Below, in pieces: positions 1-6,722 of a stretch of 6,819 nucleotides of DNA. Source of the stretch: JAOZTV01 sp965371805 (GTDB taxonomy: Bacteria; Acidobacteriota; Aminicenantia; UBA2199); assembly GCA_965371805.1 (NCBI GenBank), contig CBDUZW010000123.1, positions 1 to 6,819 on the forward strand. The letters run 5' to 3'. Made by a program: the position numbers and the translations under genes. Each line of letters opens with the position of its first letter. The stretch's first letter is position 1. Below the pieces are notes generated by a model. It was not told the DNA's origin. It saw nothing but the letters and a program-made list of their open reading frames with translations, and searched no databases.

Positions 1-107
1 TCATTTGGGTTTTTTGGGGGATCAGAGTCTAATATGTTTCTGAACTTCAACAGTAAGGTAGATAAAGAGTGTTTTTAACTCAATGTGATCTGATTTCTGC
101 CTTTTTT

Positions 108-1178
108 TTACTTTATTTTAAATGTGTGTATTTCCCACTCTTCCTCTTCTTCATTTGAATAGAGGTAATAGATTGTGTCATTTATGATCCCGTAAAGTTT
201 TGCATTTCTTCCAATTATCCGGGATAAAAAAGATGATTTGGGGGTTTGTGTAATAAACACTTCTTTTAAAACATTACCTTTCAGATCCATTATCACACAT
301 TTTTCCATTTGATCCTTCTTCTCATAAGTGGTTATATAGAGTTTATCATTCGCTACATTTAATTCCTGGATCGCTGTAAATTTTTTAGGATAGTTCATTA
401 CAAGAAATTTTTTATAATTATTCCAGCCACCGGCTTGCTTCATCTGTCTTTTAACAAGATCGTCATTTTTAAATTCCTTTAAATATCTATCCCTGTCATT
501 ACTGGTTAATGTAACCTTTTTGAACTTTTTATTAATTTCATATAGTTTTTCTCCATTAATATCAAATACAGAGATTATCAATCCACGATGACTTTCCTCA
601 ACATATAACCTATCCTTATAAACGACAAAATTAATTGAATCCGGAACCATATTAAGAACAGCAGGATTATTTCCCTGCTGAGACATCAATGTTTTCATGA
701 GAACTTTTTTAGATTTCATCTCCTTATCAAATAAAGAAAGTACCAGCATCATTTTATTGCCATTTTTTTTGGAAGGCGGTTCAATCATCTGGCCAACAAA
801 ATTTTCCCCCAGAGGCATTGTCTGAGTTAATGACCCTGGTTTTTTTAATTCCCGGATAAATTTCCCTGTCTTATCATAAAAAACGACTTTCTGTAAGCCT
901 TCGGCAAAATACCCACCCTTAATAGTTGAGATAGGATTGGGCATTACCCCTGCATCAAGTAATTCACCTGGACCTGCTCCCTTTTTCCCGAATTTTTTAA
1001 TAAAGGAAAGATCTTTAATTGAATAAACAAAAAAATATGAACCCTCGGCAACAATAATTTCCTTCTCATTTAATGCCAGAAAACTGGGTTTTAAAACTTT
1101 GCTCAAAGTTCCCAGTTTTTCTGCTGAGATTATTAGTGGTAATACAATAATTAAAATAATTAATAGTAATTTCTTCAT
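108..1178 (-). CDS. Exported six-bladed beta-propeller protein (356 aa)
   Basis: A secreted or periplasmic beta-propeller protein of unknown ligand. Residues 1-18 form a textbook signal peptide: MKK, then an Ile/Leu-rich core ending LIISA, with likely cleavage before Glu20. There is no lipobox Cys, so it is probably soluble rather than a lipoprotein. Residues about 61-75 read KKFGKKGAGPGELLD, the blade motif seen in the 6-bladed beta-propeller family related to NHL repeats. Further strand-turn-strand repeats with 'YDKTGKFIREL' (101-111), 'FDINGEKLYEI' (205-215) and 'MDLKGNVLKEV' (297-307) look like successive blades. The C-terminus carries an acidic run, NEEEEEWE (342-349). The ATG is well supported: AGGGAGGA lies 3 nt upstream (1182-1189). 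The gene is 135 nt from the phosphatidyltransferase gene upstream, so it is probably transcribed separately. The fold and export are well supported. The function is unknown, and binding of a carbohydrate, peptide or protein partner is only a guess from the fold. Confidence 0.85.
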   Translation of the reverse strand: MKKLLLIILIIVLPLIISAEKLGTLSKVLKPSFLALNEKEIIVAEGSYFFVYSIKDLSFIKKFGKKGAGPGELLDAGVMPNPISTIKGGYFAEGLQKVVFYDKTGKFIRELKKPGSLTQTMPLGENFVGQMIEPPSKKNGNKMMLVLSLFDKEMKSKKVLMKTLMSQQGNNPAVLNMVPDSINFVVYKDRLYVEESHRGLIISVFDINGEKLYEINKKFKKVTLTSNDRDRYLKEFKNDDLVKRQMKQAGGWNNYKKFLVMNYPKKFTAIQELNVANDKLYITTYEKKDQMEKCVIMDLKGNVLKEVFITQTPKSSFLSRIIGRNAKLYGIINDTIYYLYSNEEEEEWEIHTFKIK

Positions 1179-1313
1179 TTATCCTCCCTTAAATACAATT
1201 GAAATAATTTTGTTTTATATTTTCTTTTGCATTTCAAATATCTAAAATTGACTATAAAAAACAACTCTGTGCCCTTTATGCGCTTTAAAAAAAGTTAAAT
1301 GATAAAAGGTTTG

Positions 1314-2228
1314 TCACTCTTTTGGAATAAGTTTTTGATTCATTTTGTACTGGACAAAACCCATTACGATCATCCATATATTCGCAACAATAAGAATATA
1401 AATGAAAAAAATCATAGGAGAGAAAAGAACAAGTGAAATCAGGAGAACAGCTATATGTGTGGATGAACCTATCCAGTTCCAGAGAAACAATAGTGTTTTA
1501 TTAGCTTTATAGTATTCCTCTTTATTGTATTGTTTTTTTACCCGGGTAATTTTAATTTTTGACTGGAGATCCAAGTAACCTAGATATAAGGTGATTAATA
1601 GTTTTTCAATGTATTTTCCTCTTTGTGTCTTTAACCTGATAAGCTCATTAGAGAAATTGATCTGATCATTTTTTATGGTATTAACTTTTCCAAGGGCGTT
1701 AGCTAAAAACTCATGCCGGTAATAGTCCACGACCATGCAGTGTATCCCAAGTGATATAGCAGAAAGCAGCATTATTACCCAGGGATGAAAAGGTAGGTTA
1801 AATACTCCCTTTTGAAGAGCAATGTACAGTCCTATGTATGCTGATATTGAGGTAATGTAATCAGCTACTCCATCGACAATCCTTCCTGTAAGAGTACCAT
1901 TGTTCTTTAGCCGGGCAACCATGCCGTCACAGCAATCCATGATATGTGTCAGCCCATATAGAATGGCACCTATGATGAAACTTGAGCGAGTTCCGATAGA
2001 AATAATAATTCCACTTATTATACCCAAAAATATCGAAACACTGGTAATTTGGTTTGGAGTTATCGGAAACTTAATCAGGATTTTAACAAGCAGAAAAGAA
2101 ATCGGTCTGAAAAAAAATAGATCTATCATCTCTTCAACAGAGATATCCTTTAAAGATTTTTTATACTCTTTAAAAAAACTTATAATCTTGCTGCTTTTTA
2201 ATCTGGAAAATTCAATGTTTCTTTCCAT
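1314..2228 (-). CDS. CDP-alcohol phosphatidyltransferase family membrane protein (304 aa)
   Basis: An integral membrane enzyme that transfers a phosphatidyl-type group from a CDP-linked donor to an alcohol, or uses a CDP-alcohol donor, in phospholipid or polar-lipid synthesis. The signature D(x)2DG(x)2AR(x)8G(x)3D(x)3D is complete: Asp98, Asp101-Gly102, Ala105-Arg106, Gly115, Asp119 and Asp123. The four Asp residues bind the divalent metals and act in catalysis. 'ITPNQIT' (56-62) before the first membrane helix is also typical. Hydrophobic segments lie near 64-80, 84-97, 127-140, 150-167, 257-272 and 273-292. A charged stretch at about 168-250, containing 'YRHEFL' and 'GYLDLQSKIK', lengthens the protein beyond the roughly 180-200 aa of PgsA or PssA, so those names should not be applied. 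The ATG has no obvious Shine-Dalgarno sequence. No other start codon lies between it and the in-frame stop upstream, and the N-terminal 'YKKSLKD..VEEMIDLFFFRP' fits the long members of the family. The acceptor alcohol cannot be read from sequence. Confidence 0.9.
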   Translation of the reverse strand: MERNIEFSRLKSSKIISFFKEYKKSLKDISVEEMIDLFFFRPISFLLVKILIKFPITPNQITSVSIFLGIISGIIISIGTRSSFIIGAILYGLTHIMDCCDGMVARLKNNGTLTGRIVDGVADYITSISAYIGLYIALQKGVFNLPFHPWVIMLLSAISLGIHCMVVDYYRHEFLANALGKVNTIKNDQINFSNELIRLKTQRGKYIEKLLITLYLGYLDLQSKIKITRVKKQYNKEEYYKANKTLLFLWNWIGSSTHIAVLLISLVLFSPMIFFIYILIVANIWMIVMGFVQYKMNQKLIPKE

Positions 2229-2246
2229 AGTTAAGTTAGACTCATT

Positions 2247-2264
2247 AAAAAAACGCTTTGCGTT
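2247..2264 (-). terminator. Weak hairpin plus T-tract upstream of the CDP-alcohol phosphatidyltransferase gene
   Basis: On the minus strand AACGC-AAA-GCGTT (2264-2252) forms a 5-bp stem with a 3-nt loop and runs straight into seven T (2253-2247). It lies between the end of the beta-helix gene (2423) and the phosphatidyltransferase ATG (2228), about 20 nt before that ATG. It could be a terminator for upstream transcription or a small attenuator/leader hairpin. The stem is short, so support is modest. Confidence 0.3.
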
Positions 2265-2343
2265 AAAGTCTTTTTATAATGTTTATAATTTAAACCATTG
2301 ATTATCATTTTGAAACAATATCATAAAAAACAAAAAAAATCTA

Positions 2344-2405
2344 TAAAATTGAGAAATTTTGCTGGCATAAAAAAAGATGGTGTTGTATTTTATGTAAAAT
2401 TGAGA
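2344..2405. repeat. Pair of 11-bp direct repeats in an intergenic region
   Basis: TAAAATTGAGA occurs at 2344-2354 and again at 2395-2405, 51 bp from start to start. Both copies lie in the 194-nt gap between the beta-helix gene and the phosphatidyltransferase gene. In such AT-rich sequence a chance match is quite possible, and operator or binding-site duplication is speculation. Confidence 0.25.
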
Positions 2406-2422
2406 CAAATTAGTTGACATTA

Positions 2423-2590
2423 TTATTCTGCTTTTATTCTTATGAATCGTGATTTTGCAAGTATTTCGCTATCTTCGTTTACTGCAAATGCCTCAAAATC
2501 AACCCAATTTTCAGAATTATCAAATTCTACGGGTATTGTCACTTTCTTTAGATCTTTTTTGTACTTCCATTTCCTATAGAGTGTATAACC
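2423..2590 (-). pseudogene. Out-of-frame C-terminal part of the beta-helix/Ig-like gene (55 codons)
   Basis: This is the natural end of the preceding gene, read in the +1 frame. Joining after 'NFSGEK' (residues 567-572) at the six-A run (2591-2596 on the plus strand as T) yields 'VSLNFSGEKGYTLYRKW' and then alternating strands to 'SRFIRIKAE' and a TAA stop. That is the pattern of a fibronectin-III/Ig-like domain with its 'Y.lYR' strand. The same frame is open back to an ATG at 2632, but 'MTENLFLLIFPVKK' does not look like a real N-terminus and that ATG sits inside the upstream coding sequence, so an independent 69-aa gene is unlikely. Causes could be one extra A in the assembly, a real inactivating indel, or a functional +1 slip. 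Loss of this piece removes only the last domain, so the rest may still be made. Confidence 0.65.
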
Positions 2591-4307
2591 TTTTTTCACC
2601 GGAAAAATTAAGAGAAACAAATTTTCTGTCATTTTTTTTAAAACTCTTAATATTTATTAAAGCAGGATAAAGTACTGAGATTACAAGTGATTTAATCATT
2701 ACTGGAGAGGCACTCTTTACTGAATCAATATTTGAATAAAATATTTTATATTGACCCGGTTTTGTTCCTTTTGGAAGTTTCAATCTTGCAAACCAACTTC
2801 TTGAGGAAATCCAATCCTGTTCCTGAATTTTCATTGTTACTTTTTTGTTTTTTTCTGAATTTATTTCTATCAGGGGAACAGATGTTATATCCATATCTCT
2901 GTTAAAAAATAATTCGAGTTCAATGATATCACCTAGATCTGTTTCTTCAGGATATAGAACATGTTCATACATCTGAGGAGGAGCATTCTCTGAAGGATAA
3001 AGTAATTGGGGTTCTATAGTGATGTTTTTTTCTTTAGATATTGAGTTCATTGTTTTTTCTGACAACTCACCCCCCCAGAAATTATCTGAAAGATCAGTAT
3101 CTATATCTGTAGTTATTGTTGATATATTATTATGAAATGTATTAAATTTGATTTTGATGTTTTTACAGTTTATAAAAATAAGAGCTGCATTATTGTTTAA
3201 AAATAGAGAATCATTTATAAGAATATTTTCACAATCAATAAAAGCTAATCCCTTTAAAGAATTTGTAATATTATTTCTTTTTAATTCAATATTTTTAAAT
3301 GATAAAATCTCTATATTTCCTGTTATTTTTGAATCTTTAATTTTCAAGAGTGAATCTTTCGTTTTTGATATGATTTTTAAATTTCCTTCAATAACGCAGT
3401 TCTCAAATGATATTTTGTCAGATTTAATTTCTGAATGTTTCTTTTTATTCTTATCTAAAGTTGTATTGATAATTATAGGTTTTTTTAAAGATCCTTTAAA
3501 TGACAACTTATCTTCAGAAATAAGCTGACAGTTCTTGAAATCAATTATTGCCCCTGATTCTATTATTAGTTTAACATCTTTTAGTTTTTTGACTTCTCCT
3601 GTAAAAACATATGATTCTCCTTCCAAAAGCGTAAGATCCTGACTTATATCACCAGCGATTATAACATCCTTGCTTATCTTTTCAATGGGAATGTTTTTGT
3701 TTTCAAATAAAAAAGGTTTGGATTTGGACTCTTCTGTTAGTGGAGAATAAATATATCCTGTTTTAATTTTGTTGTTTTTTAATTCAGGTATAATCACTGT
3801 AATCCAGTTTTTGTCTCTCTTTAGAACACCAAAGATAACACCCATTCTAGTACTTCCAATAATTTTACTAGAAGCACTTGAATTTTCTCTTATATTAACA
3901 TGATTGTATCTGATTTTTACAGAACCAAGCCCTTGAACTTTCAGAGGTTTTATATCTGTTGGTTCAATCAAGGGTTTATGAATAAACCCCCATGGCCTAT
4001 TAGTTCTCTCTTTTCTGAAATAAAAACCTTTTAAAGAAATTTTAGCCCAATCACCATCTATACTGATTACCTGTACCAGGAGATTCTTTTTTAATCTTCC
4101 AATAATTTTACTTTTTAAATCGGGCTTGTATCTGACATTTGCAATATTTACAGTGACTTTACTGAGAGATGAATTCGTCTTCTCTTTGTTTATATTGGTT
4201 GGGTGTTGAATTGAAAAGAGAAAAACAACAAGAACCATCAAAATCTTAATTTTCAGTATAAATTTATTTCTATACATGTAAATTAACACTTTCTTGACAG
4301 ATTTCAC
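2574..4307 (-). CDS. Exported or membrane-anchored SH3-SH3/beta-helix/Ig-like protein, frameshifted near the 3' end (577 aa as read)
   Basis: A multidomain extracytoplasmic protein, probably binding cell wall or glycan. The order is: Lys-rich N-terminus with a hydrophobic segment at about 22-34 (signal peptide or anchor); first bacterial SH3 domain at about 50-113 ('VNIANVRYKPDLKSKIIGRL' to 'WGFIH'); second SH3 at about 128-190 ('VNIRENSSASSKIIG' to 'GYIYSPL'); right-handed parallel beta-helix at about 206-436, with repeated short strands ending in 'DNFWGG' (408-413), typical of NosD/pectate-lyase-like helices; Ig-like domain at about 445-545 with 'LFFNRDMD' (466-473); then the start of a last beta-sandwich. 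The frame ends early at TAG 2574-2576, while the next frame continues sensibly to 2423 (separate entry), giving about 627 aa if joined. The GTG start has no good Shine-Dalgarno sequence. ATG at residue 11 (4275-4277) gives a cleaner signal peptide (MYRNKFILKIK plus the hydrophobic core) and may be the true start. No catalytic residues for polysaccharide cleavage were recognised. Confidence 0.75.
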   Translation of the reverse strand: MKSVKKVLIYMYRNKFILKIKILMVLVVFLFSIQHPTNINKEKTNSSLSKVTVNIANVRYKPDLKSKIIGRLKKNLLVQVISIDGDWAKISLKGFYFRKERTNRPWGFIHKPLIEPTDIKPLKVQGLGSVKIRYNHVNIRENSSASSKIIGSTRMGVIFGVLKRDKNWITVIIPELKNNKIKTGYIYSPLTEESKSKPFLFENKNIPIEKISKDVIIAGDISQDLTLLEGESYVFTGEVKKLKDVKLIIESGAIIDFKNCQLISEDKLSFKGSLKKPIIINTTLDKNKKKHSEIKSDKISFENCVIEGNLKIISKTKDSLLKIKDSKITGNIEILSFKNIELKRNNITNSLKGLAFIDCENILINDSLFLNNNAALIFINCKNIKIKFNTFHNNISTITTDIDTDLSDNFWGGELSEKTMNSISKEKNITIEPQLLYPSENAPPQMYEHVLYPEETDLGDIIELELFFNRDMDITSVPLIEINSEKNKKVTMKIQEQDWISSRSWFARLKLPKGTKPGQYKIFYSNIDSVKSASPVMIKSLVISVLYPALINIKSFKKNDRKFVSLNFSGEKRLYTL

Positions 4308-4334
4308 ATGAATTAATTTTTTTCATTTCACCAA

Positions 4335-4363
4335 AATATACTATAAAATCTGAAGATATACAA
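4335..4363 (-). promoter_or_regulatory. Sigma70-like promoter candidate for the beta-helix/SH3 gene
   Basis: On the minus strand, TTGTAT (4363-4358) and TATATT (4340-4335) are separated by 17 bp. The -10 box matches consensus at five of six bases and the -35 box only at its TTG. Transcription would start near 4328, about 20 nt before the GTG start and about 50 nt before the alternative ATG at 4277. It lies just downstream of the pepD hairpin, which fits a new transcription unit. AT-rich sequence produces such matches easily. Confidence 0.35.
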
Positions 4364-4386
4364 GCTAAACCTGAATTATTAATTGA

Positions 4387-4427
4387 AAGATAGGGGATTA
4401 AAATAGATAAAATTAATCCCCTATCTT
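4387..4427 (-). terminator. Perfect 15-bp inverted repeat after pepD, likely transcription terminator
   Basis: AAGATAGGGGATTAA (4387-4401) is the exact reverse complement of 4413-4427, with an 11-nt loop. It starts 8 nt after the pepD stop codon and contains a GGGG/CCCC core in otherwise AT-rich DNA. On the minus strand it is followed by TTCAATTAATAATT rather than a pure T run, so intrinsic termination may be imperfect. It could instead mainly protect the mRNA 3' end. There is no plus-strand gene for it to serve. Confidence 0.7.
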
Positions 4428-4435
4428 CATATTTA

Positions 4436-5890
4436 CTATTTTAACTCTTTTAAAAGCTCTGCAACAAAATCCCAGACTTTTCCGATTGCTTCAATATTGA
4501 CTTTTTCATCAGGACTATGCGCATTTTTCAAGTCAGCTCCAATGGAAATCATATCCATCCCGGGAAATTTATTTCCGATAATCCCACACTCCAACCCAGC
4601 ATGTATTACATCCACAACTGGCTTCTTTTTAAACATTCTTTCATATAACTCTTTACTCTTTTTGAGAAGTTTTGAATTCATATCAGGTTGCCATGGCGGG
4701 TAACCCATTCCTGTCTCAGCTTTTCCACCTGAAATTGATGCAATACTTTCAATTCTGTATGTCAGTTCATTGAGTTTTGAAATCACCGAACTTCTTTGAC
4801 TGGATAATATTTTTACTTCATCATCTTTGATTTCAATTGTTGCAAAATTGTTTGAAGTTTCGACTAGATTGGATATGTCAAGTGACATGGATGCAACTCC
4901 ATGGAGAAAGGCTAAAATCAAGTTAATAGTTTTTTTTGTACTATTTTGTTTTAGAACTCTTGAATAGTCTTGACCTGATGGGTCTATAGATATAGTTATT
5001 GAAGGATCAACTTCTCCAAATTCAAGTCTGAACTCTTGCTCTTTCTGTTTAAGAAACTCTTTAACTTTATCTAAATGTAAACTGTTGATATATACAATTG
5101 CATATGAGTCTCGTGGGATTGCGTTATGAGCGGATCCACCATTAATATCAGCGATTTGAAGAGCAATGTTTTCTTTTCTTAAAGCATCCAGAGTTCTTCC
5201 AAGTATCCTTATAGCGTTAGCCTTGCCCATATCTATGTCAATACCTGAATGTCCACCCTTCATTCCAGCTGCTTTTATTCTATATTGTGAAAACCCAGAA
5301 GGAATTTTTTCAAAATTCATGGGAAAAGTTAAACTTGTATCTGTACCTCCTGCGCAGCCAACTGTAAAAACACCCTCTTTTTCGGAGTCAAGATTTATTA
5401 ATAACTTTCCATTAGTAAAACCAGGCTTAATAGCATTTGCTCCGTTTAATCCTGTTTCTTCATCTACAGTAAAAAGTAGTTCTAAGGGGGCGTGAGGTAG
5501 ATCATTATCAATTGCCATAGCCATTGCCAATGCAAGGGCAATACCGTTGTCTGCACCAAGTGATGTTCCGTCTGCAGTCAACCATCCATCTTCATAAATT
5601 AATTTTATAGGATCATTATCAAAATCATGATTTGACTCAGGGGTCTTTTCACAAACCATGTCAACATGACCTTGAAACACTATAACTGGAGATTTTTCAT
5701 ATCCTTTAGTACCGGGTACTTTAATCAGTATGTTCATTATGTCATCTGTCTTAACTTCCAGATCATGTTTTTTTGCCCAGTTAATTAACCATAGACATAT
5801 TTTTTCTTCTTTTTTAGAACATCTTGGAATTTTACTGATCTCTTCGAACCATTTAATTACATCCTTTGTTTTTTCATGTTTAATAACCAT
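4436..5890 (-). CDS. pepD: Aminoacyl-histidine dipeptidase (Xaa-His dipeptidase, M20 family), 484 aa
   Basis: A cytosolic di-zinc metallopeptidase that cleaves Xaa-His and other dipeptides such as carnosine in peptide catabolism. All expected M20 residues are present: His75 and Asp77 in 'GHVDMV', bridging Asp114 in 'GADNG', catalytic base Glu144 and zinc ligand Glu145 in 'VDEETG', Asp168 in 'INLDSE', and the C-terminal ligand His458 in 'NAHSPDE'. The lid/dimerisation domain spans about 200-380 and includes 'KGGHSGIDID' (211-220). 'HAGLECG' (430-436) is another typical PepD stretch. The length matches E. coli PepD (about 485 aa), there is no signal peptide, and the gene looks intact. The ATG is fixed by AAGGAG 5 nt upstream (5896-5901). 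The gene lies 135 nt from the GPP34 gene and is followed by a strong hairpin, so it is probably a single-gene transcript. Exact substrate preference is not visible from sequence. Confidence 0.95.
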   Translation of the reverse strand: MVIKHEKTKDVIKWFEEISKIPRCSKKEEKICLWLINWAKKHDLEVKTDDIMNILIKVPGTKGYEKSPVIVFQGHVDMVCEKTPESNHDFDNDPIKLIYEDGWLTADGTSLGADNGIALALAMAMAIDNDLPHAPLELLFTVDEETGLNGANAIKPGFTNGKLLINLDSEKEGVFTVGCAGGTDTSLTFPMNFEKIPSGFSQYRIKAAGMKGGHSGIDIDMGKANAIRILGRTLDALRKENIALQIADINGGSAHNAIPRDSYAIVYINSLHLDKVKEFLKQKEQEFRLEFGEVDPSITISIDPSGQDYSRVLKQNSTKKTINLILAFLHGVASMSLDISNLVETSNNFATIEIKDDEVKILSSQRSSVISKLNELTYRIESIASISGGKAETGMGYPPWQPDMNSKLLKKSKELYERMFKKKPVVDVIHAGLECGIIGNKFPGMDMISIGADLKNAHSPDEKVNIEAIGKVWDFVAELLKELK

Positions 5891-6025
5891 TATTTCTCCT
5901 TATTTTTTATTAATAAATATAATGCAGAATAATAGATTCGTCGTCCCAACTTTTTTTTCTGGTACATGTATATTATTTTTTTATAACATTAAGATGAGAG
6001 AGGAGGAATGTTGTTATGTTCAGGT

Positions 6026-6718
6026 TTAGAAAATTTTACTTATGATTGGCCCAGCGAAGAAAATCACAGTAGATACCACATTAAAACGAAATTCGTTAAT
6101 ACTTTTTCGAACACTTTTTGCATAATGTTCACCATCACTAAATATTTCACTCTGAATTTTTGCTTTTAATCTAACTTTTTTGTCTTTATAAATGTTTCCA
6201 GTTATTCTGCATGCCCAGACGAGACTTATCAGTATTTCAATCGCTTTATCCGGTTGTTTATTATCTAATATAATTCTGTCCAGATCTGACTTGAGTTTTC
6301 TGTATATGGTGTCTTTCCAGATCTCATAGCGGTTTTCAATCTCGTTACTATTTTTATCCCTTTGTTTCCTCAAGTATCCTTTATTTATAAGGTTTTTAAA
6401 AATTTTTGGTTTTATGACTTTATAACTTGAAGAAAGTTTTGACATCCACCAGCTAAGTTTTTTATCCTTGTTAAGGCCTGTGATTCTTTCCAGGATCAAA
6501 CTCTGGTAATAGTCTCTTGTGGGTGTTTCATCTTTAAGTACCAGCCTTTCATATTCAAAGCTTATCCGGCCTTGCTCTTCCAGTTCAAAAAGCAGGGCTG
6601 CGATAATTGCATATTTCAGCGCAAAGCGGGATCTGTAAAAAAGTTTTCCACTTTTTTTATCAAGAGCTAATATAAAAAGTTTTTCAACCAGAGGAATAGA
6701 TTTGTTATCTTGTTGCAT
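6026..6718 (-). CDS. GPP34 (GOLPH3/VPS74-like) family protein, 230 aa
   Basis: A bacterial member of the family of Golgi phosphoprotein 3, a mostly helical peripheral membrane protein; the eukaryotic members bind PI4P. Matching segments are 'LVEKLFILALDKKSGKL' (10-26), the helix 'IIAALLFELEEQGRI' (38-52), 'DETPTRDYYQSLILERI' (63-79), 'WWMSKLSS' (90-97), 'KNLINKGYLRKQ' (108-119), and a C-terminal helical part with 'DKAIEILISLVWACRITGNIY' in which each half resembles the family. By eye against remembered human GOLPH3, the PI4P-contact Trp81 and Arg90 are not kept (about Ser30 and Ile39). The basic pair Arg171/Arg174 corresponds to Lys100/Lys103, so binding of anionic lipid generally remains plausible. 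The last 20 residues are unusually hydrophobic ('VVSTVIFFAGPIISKIF') and could dip into the membrane. The ATG lacks a clear Shine-Dalgarno sequence and follows a mini-ORF stop by 4 nt, suggesting coupled translation. The role in bacteria is not established. Confidence 0.85.
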   Translation of the reverse strand: MQQDNKSIPLVEKLFILALDKKSGKLFYRSRFALKYAIIAALLFELEEQGRISFEYERLVLKDETPTRDYYQSLILERITGLNKDKKLSWWMSKLSSSYKVIKPKIFKNLINKGYLRKQRDKNSNEIENRYEIWKDTIYRKLKSDLDRIILDNKQPDKAIEILISLVWACRITGNIYKDKKVRLKAKIQSEIFSDGEHYAKSVRKSINEFRFNVVSTVIFFAGPIISKIF

Positions 6719-6722
6719 ATCT

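Noticed and set aside
61..81. GAGT-7nt-ACTC hairpin after the beta-propeller gene as a terminator
   Set aside because: It has only 4 bp and a short T stretch. It is too weak to call, and nothing else in 1-107 supports a gene or signal.
1271..1310. Imperfect inverted repeat CCTTTTAT/ATAAAGG after the phosphatidyltransferase stop
   Set aside because: The stem is AT-rich with a bulge and a loop over 20 nt, and no T-tract follows directly. It is likely chance in this composition.
1900..2301. Plus-strand open frame of 133 codons across the phosphatidyltransferase 5' end
   Set aside because: It is a mirror of the conserved catalytic region on the minus strand, with no Shine-Dalgarno sequence and no recognisable domain.
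5166..5495. Plus-strand open frame of 109 codons inside pepD
   Set aside because: It lies entirely antisense to a gene with a complete M20 active site. Its Pro/Ser/Phe-rich composition is what the complement of that gene would give.
5974..6020. AACATT/AATGTT inverted repeat after the GPP34 stop as a terminator
   Set aside because: It is six AT-rich base pairs with a 16-nt loop, followed by A-rich rather than T-rich sequence on the gene's strand.
6017..6166. Plus-strand ORF starting at the ATG after GAGGAGGA, antisense to the 3' end of the GPP34 gene
   Set aside because: The purine-rich site is only about 1 nt from the ATG, too close to act as a ribosome site. The 50-residue product has no recognisable character and overlaps a well-supported gene on the other strand.
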